DNA of 39,358 nt, taken from the NCBI GenBank assembly GCA_002169865.1, contig NHIC01000006.1, forward strand, positions 100,967-140,324, in the 5' to 3' direction. Shown piece after piece: positions 25,881 to 33,560 of this stretch. Each line of letters opens with the position of its first letter. Positions within the stretch are counted from its first letter, which is position 1. The translations under genes were made by a program, and so were the position numbers. The stretch is from Flavobacteriaceae bacterium TMED179 (GTDB taxonomy: Bacteria; Bacteroidota; Bacteroidia; Flavobacteriales; Flavobacteriaceae). Below the pieces are notes generated by a model. It ran no database searches. It had not been told where the DNA came from and saw only the letters and a program-made list of their open reading frames with translations.

Positions 25881-27434
25881 ATGAAAAAAACATCAATCTT
25901 ATTAGTTTTTAATTTGATTTTATTCATGGGATGTAATTCGGAAAATCTCCCCCCCAATATATTGTTTGTTATTTCTGATGATCAGTCTTATCCACATACA
26001 AGTATTTATGGTACAAAGTGGGTGAAAACACCTGGTTTTGATCGTGTTGCGAAGGAGGGCTTATTGTTCAGACATGCTTATACAACAAATGCGAAGTGCT
26101 CACCTTCTAGATCAACTATTCTGACTGGGAGAGACAGTTGGCTGTTAGAAGAGGCAACAAATCATGTCCCTTTTTTTCCTGAAAAATTTTCAACTTTCCC
26201 TGAAGTTTTAAAAAACAATGGTTACAAAACAGGAAAAACTGGTAAAGGATGGGCTCCGGGTATAGCATTGAAAAATGGAAAAAAAAGAAAATTAATCGGT
26301 GAAGATTATAGTATTTTGAAGGTTGAGCCTCCTGCTAAGTTTATTAGTAATAATAATTACTCCGAAAACTTTAAATATTTTCTTGATAAAGTAAAAGATA
26401 ATCAACCTTTCTTCTTCTGGGTCGGTGGACTTGAGCCTCACCGTCGTTATGAATACCAGTCAGGAATAAGATATGGAAAAAAAGAAATCGAGGAAGTTGA
26501 AAAAGTACCAGAATTTTGGCCTGACTCTGATAATGTCAAAACAGATATTTTGGATTACGCATTTGAAATTGAATATTTTGATAGTCACTTAAGAATTATA
26601 ATTGATGAATTGGAAAGAAGAAATTTATTAGAAAATACCATTATAATTGTTACATCAGATAATGGTATGCCGTTTCCCAGGGTAAAAGGTCAGGTATTTC
26701 CTTTTGACAATAGGTTGCCCTTAGCAATACGTTGGGGAAAGGGAATCAAAAATCCAGGAAGGATTATTGATGACTATGTAAGTTTTTCAGATTTTGCACC
26801 AACCCTTTTGGATCTAGCCGGAATTCAATCAACTGAACACGATATGAAAAACTTTTCCGGTGTAAGCTGGAAAACAATATTTAACGATATCCAAATTTCA
26901 AAAAAAAGAGATTACATGATTATTGGAAAAGAACGTCATGATGTTGGCAGAGAAAACGATCAGGGTTATCCTGTTCGGGCAATTATATCCGGACAATATT
27001 TTTACAGTATTAACTTTAAGCCTGAACGTTGGCCAGCTGGAAATCCTGAAACTGGGTACCTTAATACTGATGGTAGTCCAACTAAGACAGAAATTTTAAA
27101 CCTTAAAAAGGAAGGAAAGATGTTAGAGTATTGGCGTCTTGCATTCGGAAAAAGACCTGAGGAGACCTTATATGACCTGAATAAAGATCCCAACTGCATT
27201 AAAAATATTGCTGAATACAATAAATTTTCCACTTTAAAGGATAGTTTAAAAAAAATATTAATTGACGATTTAACAAAAAATAAAGATCCTAGAATCCTCG
27301 GAAATGGAGATGTTTTTGACAATTACCCCTATGCAGAAAAACGAACTAGGGACTTTTACAACCGCTATATGAGTGGAGAATTATTAGATTCTGATTGGGT
27401 CAATCCAACAGACTTTGATAATTCTGTAAAATAG
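25881..27434 (+). CDS. S1-family sulfatase, lipoprotein (formylglycine type)
   Basis: A 517-residue type I sulfatase. The N-terminus (SILLVFNLILFMGCNSE) is a lipoprotein signal with the lipidated Cys at residue 18. The metal-binding aspartates are in NILFVISDDQ, and the sulfatase signature is KCSPSRSTILTGR, in which C73 is the residue converted to formylglycine. Further metal-site segments are EYFDSHLRIIIDELERR and VTSDNGMPFPRVKGQ. The CSPSR site and the TGKTGKG segment recall heparan N-sulfatase-like (S1_8-type) sulfatases, but subfamily assignment needs a tree. It acts on the cell surface or in the periplasm and needs a formylglycine-generating or anSME-type enzyme not in this window. It is divergent from the preceding gene and convergent with the GH95 gene. 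Confidence 0.88.
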   Translation: MKKTSILLVFNLILFMGCNSENLPPNILFVISDDQSYPHTSIYGTKWVKTPGFDRVAKEGLLFRHAYTTNAKCSPSRSTILTGRDSWLLEEATNHVPFFPEKFSTFPEVLKNNGYKTGKTGKGWAPGIALKNGKKRKLIGEDYSILKVEPPAKFISNNNYSENFKYFLDKVKDNQPFFFWVGGLEPHRRYEYQSGIRYGKKEIEEVEKVPEFWPDSDNVKTDILDYAFEIEYFDSHLRIIIDELERRNLLENTIIIVTSDNGMPFPRVKGQVFPFDNRLPLAIRWGKGIKNPGRIIDDYVSFSDFAPTLLDLAGIQSTEHDMKNFSGVSWKTIFNDIQISKKRDYMIIGKERHDVGRENDQGYPVRAIISGQYFYSINFKPERWPAGNPETGYLNTDGSPTKTEILNLKKEGKMLEYWRLAFGKRPEETLYDLNKDPNCIKNIAEYNKFSTLKDSLKKILIDDLTKNKDPRILGNGDVFDNYPYAEKRTRDFYNRYMSGELLDSDWVNPTDFDNSVK

Positions 27435-27564
27435 AGTTAAAAAAACCTGTTTACATTCTTTGATGAGTTTACTAAGAAAGGTTTTGAACGAATATCTATC
27501 CATGGAGTATATGACTAACAAATACCTTAATAATACTTACTTTTAAATAAATAGTAAATAATAT

Positions 27565-29919
27565 TTAGATTTTTAGCTCATAAGGTATATTAGCTTTTAA
27601 TTTGACCCTGAAGTTTTTCTCTTTGTAAACAATATCGGTTTGAGTATCGCTTTTTGATATCAACTGGAGGTGTTTTAACTCATTCCATTCCCATTTTAAG
27701 TCAACTTGGATATTTCCTCTAGCCTTAATTCCTTTAACCATTCCGTTTTTCCAATTAGGAGGTAATGCTGGAAGTACGCGAATGATACCAGGTTCGTGTG
27801 ATTGAACTAAGAGTTCTGCAACTCCAGCAGTATATCCAAAATTACCGTCGATTTGGAATGGAGGATGGGCATCGAATAAATTTGAAAATATTGATTTTTC
27901 AAAAAGAAGCTGAATATGTTCTTGTGCCATAACTCCGTCTATTAATCGAGCCGCACAATTGATAAGCCATGCGCGGCTCCAGCCTGTTCCTGCTCCACCA
28001 TTTTTAAGTCGATATTCCAGAGTTTTACGAACAGCATCAAATAATTTTGGTGTTTTCGAAAGACTAATTTGATCTCCAGGATGAAAACCATAAAGGTGAG
28101 ACATGTGACGGTGCCCAGGCTCATATTCTGGATACTCACGATCCCACTCTAATATACGTCCATCTGAACCTAACTGAAAACCTGTGCGAAGTCTCATTAA
28201 TTGTTGCTTTACAATTCCGATCAAATTATCTTTATGATTTAAAATCTTAGCTGCTTTCAAGTAATTGGTAAATACTTCTGTAATCACCTGTTGATCCATT
28301 GCGCTTCCCAAACAACTTGCTACAGGATTTCCATTGGTATCCAAATAACGATTTTCTGGAGATGTAGAAGGAGCAGCAATTAAAGTTCCATCTCGTTTAT
28401 CTTCTATAATCCAATCACTGTAAAATTGGGCGACAGCTTCCATAGCAGGAAATGCTCGAGTTTTCAAAAATTCGATATCATTAGTAAAAAGATAATGTTG
28501 CCAATAATGTTGAATCATCCAGCCTCCAGCCCCAAAAGATGCCCCCCAGTAAGCGGTTGGTGCCCTTAGCCACGTGGGGGTCCATATATCCGTTGCGTGA
28601 GGTAAAAAAGATCCTCTAACTCCAAAGTTTTTTTTAGCAGTTGTTCTTCCATTTATTATTAATCGATCGATGAAGTCAAACAAAGGACTATTGAGCTCAT
28701 CCAATTGAGTGAGGTTGGCGAGCCAATAATTCATTTGGAGGTTAATATTTAAGTGATAATCTGAATTCCAAGGAGCATTGATATGTGGATTCCAAAGACC
28801 TTGAAGGTTAGCGGGTAACGTACTAGGTCTGGAAGAGGCAATAAGTAAATAACGTCCAAAATGAAATAAAGTTTCTTGGAGTTCCAAATCTACAGTACCT
28901 TCTTTAATTGCCTTTAAGCGTTTGTCTGTGGGAATAGTTTGGAGTTTGTTGTCTGTAATTATGTCAAAATTAACTCTATTATACAGCATTTGATGATCTC
29001 TAACATGCCGACCTTTTAAATCTTCAAATGAATAATTCTGAACCTCACTGAGTTGATTAATATTTTCTGATTTATAGTTTTTGTGATAATAGGATGAATT
29101 AGAAACAATACGAAGTTCAATCTCTTTTACTCCTTTTAGTTCTATTCCATCTTCAACTGTTTTAACTGTTCCTCCATGATGATTTGGTTGGACTATAGTT
29201 TGAAATTGAACACCTTCTAAAATTGGATTTGATTTTGAATTAAAAGCTCCTTCTCGTTGAGTAACTTCCCCTTCCATAATAAGACAGCCCTTTTTTGTAA
29301 ATGTTTTAGTAGTTGCTACTCCTTTATCTTTTGGTCGACTCAAATGAATAATACCATTTAATCCATTAGGATGTTCGCTTTTCAAACTGATAATTAAGAG
29401 TTGATCTGGAGCAGATACAAATGCATCCTGGGTTACTTTATATCCTTCGAATTTATATTTTACAGAAGTAATTGCCTCATTTAATTTTAAACTCCGTTGG
29501 TATTCTGTCGCAACGTCATGTTGAAGATTGATAAACAAATTACCTAAGGTTTGATGAGAGCGAACAACTGTTTTATTTGAAAATTTTTCTACTAAAAGTG
29601 AGTCAACAGCTGTATGATATCCTTGGACTAAAAGTCTTCTGATATTAGCTAAATCTTCTGGTGTACCTTCAGGATGATCCCAGCCCAAATTTTTAGGCCA
29701 AAGTGAGTCGTCATTAAGTTGAATACGTTCATTAATTGGATTTCCGAAAACCATGGCCCCTATACGACCATTTCCAATAGGAAGTGCTTCTTCCCAAACT
29801 GAAGCAGCTTGTTCATACCATAATAATTGTGGATAAGAATTAGAGTTATTCTTGTCACGATTACAACTCACAATTATAAGGAGAAGACCTAATCTTAAAA
29901 AATGATTTAAATACTTCAT
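27565..29919 (-). CDS. GH95 family glycoside hydrolase (alpha-L-fucosidase type), lipoprotein
   Basis: A 784-residue lipoprotein with lipobox IVSC (C19). The N-terminal domain starts LLWYEQAASVWEEALPIGNGRIGAMVFGNPINERIQLNDDSLW, the hallmark of GH95. The alpha/alpha-barrel part contains NLQGLWNPHINAPWNSDYHLNINLQMNYW (about 375-400), whose Asn residues assist catalysis in Bifidobacterium AfcA. It also contains YEPGHRHMSHLYGFHPGD (about 600; the preceding Glu is the expected general acid) and FQIDGNFGYTAGVAELL (about 688; the Asp assists the Asn). GH95 enzymes are inverting alpha-1,2-L-fucosidases or alpha-L-galactosidases. Family is certain; linkage is inferred. It pairs with the sulfatase, consistent with attack on a sulfated fucose- or galactose-containing algal glycan. 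No SusC/SusD is adjacent. Confidence 0.9.
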   Translation of the reverse strand: MKYLNHFLRLGLLLIIVSCNRDKNNSNSYPQLLWYEQAASVWEEALPIGNGRIGAMVFGNPINERIQLNDDSLWPKNLGWDHPEGTPEDLANIRRLLVQGYHTAVDSLLVEKFSNKTVVRSHQTLGNLFINLQHDVATEYQRSLKLNEAITSVKYKFEGYKVTQDAFVSAPDQLLIISLKSEHPNGLNGIIHLSRPKDKGVATTKTFTKKGCLIMEGEVTQREGAFNSKSNPILEGVQFQTIVQPNHHGGTVKTVEDGIELKGVKEIELRIVSNSSYYHKNYKSENINQLSEVQNYSFEDLKGRHVRDHQMLYNRVNFDIITDNKLQTIPTDKRLKAIKEGTVDLELQETLFHFGRYLLIASSRPSTLPANLQGLWNPHINAPWNSDYHLNINLQMNYWLANLTQLDELNSPLFDFIDRLIINGRTTAKKNFGVRGSFLPHATDIWTPTWLRAPTAYWGASFGAGGWMIQHYWQHYLFTNDIEFLKTRAFPAMEAVAQFYSDWIIEDKRDGTLIAAPSTSPENRYLDTNGNPVASCLGSAMDQQVITEVFTNYLKAAKILNHKDNLIGIVKQQLMRLRTGFQLGSDGRILEWDREYPEYEPGHRHMSHLYGFHPGDQISLSKTPKLFDAVRKTLEYRLKNGGAGTGWSRAWLINCAARLIDGVMAQEHIQLLFEKSIFSNLFDAHPPFQIDGNFGYTAGVAELLVQSHEPGIIRVLPALPPNWKNGMVKGIKARGNIQVDLKWEWNELKHLQLISKSDTQTDIVYKEKNFRVKLKANIPYELKI

Positions 29920-30039
29920 TATTAGAATATTTTAGGAAATTCGTTAGTCTCTAAATTTAAAGAAATAATTAGGAAATTAAGGGGAATAAACCTGTAGTAT
30001 TACTTTATAGAATCTAATTCTCTTAAATCTTTATTCGTG

Positions 30040-30264
30040 CTACTGAATTTTATCAGTTTGCGTAGGATTTCTTAATTCAGGAGCAGAGACGTTTTTGTGT
30101 ATTTCAGTTAAATTATTCCCTTGTATATCGTAAATGTCGCCTGTCCAAGAATCTATTACAAAAGATTCATTAACTGGAGATGGTTGATATCTTTTAGAGA
30201 ATGATATTATAATTGCTGAAACAATAATGGAGGCAGCAATCAAAAGAGAAGATTTATTATTCAT
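30040..30264 (-). CDS. Small membrane-anchored protein, unknown
   Basis: A 74-residue protein with one N-terminal hydrophobic segment (LLIAASIIVSAIIISFS) and a short hydrophilic tail. The tail contains SFVIDSWTGDIYDIQGN, a pattern seen in small anchored proteins where a strand-turn-strand follows the membrane segment. I do not recognise a named family. It lies at the tRNA-proximal edge of the accessory block, 61 bases from tRNA-Thr, and shares its strand with GH95 (120-base gap). It is retained on account of its membrane segment and clean fit between neighbours; expression is not shown. Confidence 0.6.
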   Translation of the reverse strand: MNNKSSLLIAASIIVSAIIISFSKRYQPSPVNESFVIDSWTGDIYDIQGNNLTEIHKNVSAPELRNPTQTDKIQ

Positions 30265-30325
30265 TTAGTAAATTTAGAAAAAAACTTTTATTTTTTTAAA
30301 GAATTAAATGCTTGTATATCTGTAG

Positions 30326-30397
30326 AGCCAATGACGAGATTTGAACTCGTGACCTCTTCCTTACCAAGGAAACGCTCTACCCCTGAGCTACATCGGC
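30326..30397 (-). tRNA. tRNA-Thr (GGT anticodon)
   Basis: A 72-base cloverleaf. The acceptor arms are GCCGATG and CATTGGC (one G-T pair), the D arm is AGCTCAGGGGTAGAGC, the anticodon stem TTTCC/GGAAG (closed by a G-T pair) encloses the loop TTGGTAA (anticodon GGT), and the T arm is ACGAG-TTCAAAT-CTCGT. No CCA is encoded. Its 3' end points towards the accessory block, the side on which tuf would normally follow. Confidence 0.95.
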
Positions 30398-30411
30398 AAT
30401 TAAAAAAGAAG

Positions 30412-30484
30412 AGCGAGAGACCGGGTTCGAACCGGCGACATTCAGCTTGGAAGGCTGACGCTCTACCAACTGAGCTACTCTCGC
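30412..30484 (-). tRNA. tRNA-Gly (TCC anticodon)
   Basis: A 73-base cloverleaf. The acceptor arms are GCGAGAG and CTCTCGC, the anticodon stem TCAGC/GCTGA encloses the loop CTTCCAA (anticodon TCC), and the T arm is GCCGG-TTCGAAC-CCGGT. The 3' discriminator is T and no CCA is encoded. The gap to tRNA-Thr (GGT) is 14 bases, consistent with a joint precursor. Confidence 0.96.
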
Positions 30485-30546
30485 ATTTAAGGGAAAATTT
30501 AATGTTGATATGAGTAAATATAAAACATTTTATAAATACAAAATTG

Positions 30547-30628
30547 TGGGGAGAGCAGGATTCGAACCTGCGAAGTTAAAAACAACAGATTTACAGTCTG
30601 CCCTCGTTGGCCGCTTGAGTATCTCCCC
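30547..30628 (-). tRNA. tRNA-Tyr (GTA anticodon)
   Basis: An 82-base class II tRNA. The acceptor arms are GGGGAGA and TCTCCCC, and the anticodon stem GCAGA/TCTGT encloses the loop CTGTAAA (anticodon GTA). A long variable arm precedes the T arm GCAGG-TTCGAAT-CCTGC. The discriminator is A and no CCA is encoded. Confidence 0.95.
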
Positions 30629-30663
30629 AGTTTCAATGAACGATTTAAAAAAATAATTTTAAG

Positions 30664-30737
30664 AGCCGATGGAGGGACTCGAACCCACGACCTGCTGATT
30701 ACAAATCAGCTGCTCTAGCCAGCTGAGCTACATCGGC
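30664..30737 (-). tRNA. tRNA-Thr (TGT anticodon)
   Basis: A 74-base cloverleaf. The acceptor arms are GCCGATG and CATCGGC, the D arm is AGCTCAGCTGGCTAGAGC, the anticodon stem GCTGA/TCAGC encloses the loop TTTGTAA (anticodon TGT), and the T arm is GTGGG-TTCGAGT-CCCTC. It is the first gene of the tRNA cluster after hpf, and its acceptor matches the other tRNA-Thr, suggesting an old duplication. Confidence 0.96.
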
Positions 30738-30815
30738 CTTTAGATTCCATTTTCATAAAATCGATTGCAAATTAAATGTTAATTTTTTTGCTATCAAAAG
30801 AAAAAAATGAAATTT

Positions 30816-31109
30816 TTATATTATTCTTTCTTTTTCCTTTCTTCTTATTAATATACGCTCTGCGCTTTCTGCGGCTAGGTTTATAGATTCCTCAAAAGAC
30901 TTAGAAATTTTCTTTACAATAATGTCATCTCCAGGGATAATAATTTTTAGCTCTGCCCACTTATTAATACCATTTGATGTATTTTCAACTTTTGTGAAAA
31001 TAAATACATCTATTATTTTATTATAGAATAATGAAAGTTTTTCAATTCTTGTTTTAGCAAAGGCCTTTAACTTTATATCAGCCTTATAGTTTATGGATCT
31101 AAAATTCAT
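30816..31109 (-). CDS. hpf: Ribosome hibernation-promoting factor, short type (HPF/RaiA family)
   Basis: A 97-residue protein with the HPF/RaiA fold: MNFRSINYKADIKLKAFAKTRIEKLSLFYNKIIDVFIFTKVE, then KWAELKIIIPGDDIIVKKISKSFEESINLAAESAERILIRRKEK. It binds the decoding region of stationary-phase ribosomes to inactivate or dimerise them. It lacks the long C-terminal dimerisation domain, so it is the short form. It follows xerC by 14 bases, is followed by the tRNA cluster after 78 bases, and fits the conserved flavobacterial order. Confidence 0.9.
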   Translation of the reverse strand: MNFRSINYKADIKLKAFAKTRIEKLSLFYNKIIDVFIFTKVENTSNGINKWAELKIIIPGDDIIVKKISKSFEESINLAAESAERILIRRKEKERII

Positions 31110-31123
31110 AGTCGCTATAAAAT

Positions 31124-32026
31124 TTATTTTAAATTATTATTTTTCTCTCTAGGATGCGTTTTATTGTAAATTTCCTGAATCTTAGACATGCTGCTATGTG
31201 TATAATTCTGAGTAGCAGCTATACTGCTGTGGCCTAAAAGGTCTTTGATAGAATTTAAATCAGCTCCTTGATCTAGCATATGAGTAGCAAAGCTATGTCT
31301 TAAGACATGAGGGCTTCTTTTGGTTTTAGTTGATACTTTTCCAAGATAAGTTTTTACTGATTGATAAACAAATGAGTTAGAAAGCTTTTTTCCCTTTTCA
31401 TTAACAAAGAAAAAATCGTCCTGTTTAATAATTTTTAATTTTTTTTGGAGTTGTAATAAAAGAGTCAGTTCATCTTTTATTTCAGGTAAAAGAGGCAGTA
31501 ATCTTTCTTTGTTTCTTTTACCTAAAACCTTAATTAATCCCTCTGAAAAATCGATATTTTGATCTTTTAAATTAATCAACTCTGCTCTACGAATTCCTGT
31601 GAAGTAAAGAAGTTGAAGCATAGTACGTATCATTGATCCATTATAATTTTTTGGAAAAATATCGGAATCAAATAAAGTTTTGATTTCTAATTGAGAAAAT
31701 GGTAAGGCAACTTTAGTATCTGTTTTAAGAGCTTTATGCTCTTTTAAAGGAGAAACCTCTACACTCCCAATGCCAAGAAGAAATTTATAATAGGATCGTA
31801 GCGCCGATACTTTTTTATTTACTGTTCTTGAACTATTTCCGGACTGAATTAAATATACTACCCAAGTTCTAATTTCACTGTAGGTTACTAATTTTAATTC
31901 GGTAGAAATATCTTCAGTTTCAAGAAAGGTCTTAAAAGCCAAAAGATCAGCTTCGTATGATTTAATCGTATGTTTAGAATATTTTTTTTCTAAAGAAATA
32001 TATTCTAAAAAAGCAGAAACTGACAT
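31124..32026 (-). CDS. xerC: Tyrosine recombinase XerC-type
   Basis: A 300-residue tyrosine recombinase. The N-terminal SAM-like domain is visible (FLEYISLEKKYSKHTIKSYEADLLAF). The catalytic set is R146 (TGIRRAEL), K170 (VLGKRNKER), H240 and R243 (SPHVLRHSFATHML), H266 (LLGHSSIAATQ) and Y275 (NYTH). It is the housekeeping recombinase type that resolves chromosome dimers at dif. The conserved place between rpsU and hpf argues against a mobile-element integrase for the nearby accessory block. XerC versus XerD cannot be settled from this sequence alone. Confidence 0.9.
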   Translation of the reverse strand: MSVSAFLEYISLEKKYSKHTIKSYEADLLAFKTFLETEDISTELKLVTYSEIRTWVVYLIQSGNSSRTVNKKVSALRSYYKFLLGIGSVEVSPLKEHKALKTDTKVALPFSQLEIKTLFDSDIFPKNYNGSMIRTMLQLLYFTGIRRAELINLKDQNIDFSEGLIKVLGKRNKERLLPLLPEIKDELTLLLQLQKKLKIIKQDDFFFVNEKGKKLSNSFVYQSVKTYLGKVSTKTKRSPHVLRHSFATHMLDQGADLNSIKDLLGHSSIAATQNYTHSSMSKIQEIYNKTHPREKNNNLK

Positions 32027-32097
32027 AATTATGCATTACATTATAAAGTTAAAAAACTTAGTTAAGTTAACGCTACTAGAATGATTAGAAAAAAGTC

Positions 32098-32292
32098 TTA
32101 AATATTCTCACTATCCCGCAAGTGCTGAATATATTGAGCCTTTTGGATCTTTTGACGATGCTTTACAGATGGCTTTACGAACTGTTTTCTAGATCGAAGT
32201 TGACGCATGCCTCCAGTTTTATCAAATTTTCTTTTAAATCGTTTTAATGCACGATCAATATTTTCGCCGTCTTTAATTGGAATTACTAACAT
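32098..32292 (-). CDS. rpsU: 30S ribosomal protein S21 (bS21)
   Basis: A 64-residue basic protein: MLVIPIKDGENIDRALKRFKRKFDKTGGMRQLRSRKQFVKPSVKHRQKIQKAQYIQHLRDSENI. bS21 binds the 30S platform near the 16S 3' end and, in Bacteroidota, helps occlude the anti-Shine-Dalgarno. The start is fixed by a strong Shine-Dalgarno eight bases upstream, which is very unusual for this phylum. Upstream of it is a candidate -7 box. It is followed after about 70 bases by xerC. Confidence 0.96.
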   Translation of the reverse strand: MLVIPIKDGENIDRALKRFKRKFDKTGGMRQLRSRKQFVKPSVKHRQKIQKAQYIQHLRDSENI

Positions 32293-32300
32293 AACAAAAT

Positions 32301-32309
32301 ACCTCCCTT
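32301..32309 (-). promoter_or_regulatory. Strong Shine-Dalgarno before rpsU
   Basis: On the mRNA strand AAGGGAGGT, within GAAGGGAGGT, pairs with the 16S 3' end sequence ACCTCCTTT over nine positions with one G-U wobble, at a spacing of 8 bases to the ATG. No such sequence was noticed before the other starts examined in this window. In Flavobacterium johnsoniae, ribosomes lacking bS21 expose the anti-Shine-Dalgarno and preferentially translate rpsU, an autogenous control that this site fits. Confidence 0.85.
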
Positions 32310-32320
32310 CATAATATATA

Positions 32321-32328
32321 CAAATATA
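32321..32328 (-). promoter_or_regulatory. Candidate -7 promoter box for rpsU (TATATTTG)
   Basis: TATATTTG on the minus strand matches TAnnTTTG and lies 28 bases before the rpsU ATG, leaving room for the leader with the Shine-Dalgarno. No TTG was seen at the expected -33 distance, so this is a partial match in AT-rich sequence. Confidence 0.45.
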
Positions 32329-32370
32329 ATTAAAAGAACGAGTCAGGATACTTAAATTCTCGATTAAAGT

Positions 32371-33540
32371 TTAATCTTTTAATATTTTTCTAGCAATAAC
32401 TACTTTTTGAATTTCACTTGTACCCTCACCAATTGTGCAAAGTTTAGAGTCTCTTAAAAATTTTTCAACGGGGAAATCTTTGGTAAAACCATAACCTCCA
32501 AAAATTTGTACAGCTTCATTTGCAACTTTTACGCATGTTTCTGAAGCAAAGAGTTTTGCCATAGCTCCAGCTTGGGTTACACTAAGATTTAGATTTTTCA
32601 TTTCCGATGCTTTTTGGGTTAATAGAGACGCTGCCTCAATTTCAGTTACCATATCTGCTAGTTTAAAAGATATTCCTTGAAAACTACTTATTGGCTTTCC
32701 AAACTGCTTTCTTTGTTTTGAATAAGCTAGAGCTGCGTTATAAGCACCTTTAGCAATTCCTAAAGAAAGAGCTGCAATGGAAATCCTTCCTCCATCTAAT
32801 ATTTTCATTGATTGTATAAAACCATCACCAACGGGTCCAAGCCTGTTTTCATCTGGAATAATACAATCCTCAAAAACCATCTCTGCTGTTTCAGAGGCAC
32901 GCATTCCTAATTTATTTTCTTTTTTACCTGCGTAAAAGCCATTCGTTCCTCGTTCAACAACAAATGCGGACATAGATCGATTATTTTCTTTTTTTCCAGT
33001 CCTAGCTATAACAACTGCAATATCCCCAGAAATTCCATGGGTGGTAAAATTTTTCGTCCCATTTAATATCCAATTATCACCTTCCTTTCGAGCTGTAGTC
33101 GACATTCCTTTTGCATCTGAACCAGTATTATGTTCGGTAAGTCCCCAGGCTCCTAGAAAAGTTCCTTCACAAAGTTTGGGTAACCACTTAAGACGTTGTG
33201 TTTCGTTTCCAAACTCATATATATGATTAACGCAAAGTGAATTATGTGCAGCAATTGACAATCCTATAGAAGGGTCTACAATAGAAATTGTTTCTATAAG
33301 AGTAGTATATTCGTGATATCCCATTCCTGATCCGCCATAAGACTCCGGAATTAGCATTCCCATAAAACCAAGTGCTCCTGCCTTTTCAAAAATTTCTAAG
33401 GGAAAATATTGGGATTCATCCCACTTCATTATATTGGGCTTTATGAATTGAGCAGCAAAGTCCCTTGCTGCTTCATAAACCATTCTTTGAGTCTCAGAAG
33501 TTTCAATTTCAGGACGCAATTCTATATCTATCATATACAA
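32371..33540 (-). CDS. Acyl-CoA dehydrogenase
   Basis: A 389-residue flavoprotein of the SCAD/butyryl-CoA dehydrogenase type. Motifs are GFMGMLIPESYGGSGMGYHEY, GAWGLTEHNTGSDAKGMSTTA (FAD and substrate region), MRASETAEMVFEDCIIP, RISIAALSLGIAKGAYNAALAYSKQRKQFG, QIFGGYGFTKDFPVEKFLRDSKLCTIGEGTSEIQKVVIAR; the catalytic Glu is in IGEGTSE. It performs the first oxidation step of fatty-acid or branched-chain acyl-CoA catabolism. The N-terminus has two close ATGs (33540 or 33534). It is followed closely downstream by rpsU; upstream is the symporter gene. The exact acyl chain length is unknown. Confidence 0.92.
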   Translation of the reverse strand: MYMIDIELRPEIETSETQRMVYEAARDFAAQFIKPNIMKWDESQYFPLEIFEKAGALGFMGMLIPESYGGSGMGYHEYTTLIETISIVDPSIGLSIAAHNSLCVNHIYEFGNETQRLKWLPKLCEGTFLGAWGLTEHNTGSDAKGMSTTARKEGDNWILNGTKNFTTHGISGDIAVVIARTGKKENNRSMSAFVVERGTNGFYAGKKENKLGMRASETAEMVFEDCIIPDENRLGPVGDGFIQSMKILDGGRISIAALSLGIAKGAYNAALAYSKQRKQFGKPISSFQGISFKLADMVTEIEAASLLTQKASEMKNLNLSVTQAGAMAKLFASETCVKVANEAVQIFGGYGFTKDFPVEKFLRDSKLCTIGEGTSEIQKVVIARKILKD

Positions 33541-33560
33541 TTTTTAATACAAATATAAAT

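Noticed and set aside
27435..27490. Possible terminator after the sulfatase gene (AAAACCT with AGGTTTT)
   Set aside because: The arms are separated by a long unpaired interior, so the hairpin is not convincing.
30331..30513. 60-residue open frame on the plus strand across tRNA-Thr and tRNA-Gly
   Set aside because: It is only the complement of two tRNA genes; the apparent residues (RKRSTPELHRQ, SGSNRRHSAWKADALPTELLSH) are the classic spurious translation of tRNA sequence.
31124..32026. XerC as the integrase of the nearby accessory block
   Set aside because: It lies in its conserved housekeeping position between rpsU and hpf on the other side of the tRNA cluster.
33550..33557. TAnnTTTG-type box before the acyl-CoA dehydrogenase, and further boxes at 1867-1874 and 24139-24146
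   Set aside because: Each matches TAnnTTTG but without a partner TTG at the usual spacing; such matches are expected by chance in this AT-rich sequence.
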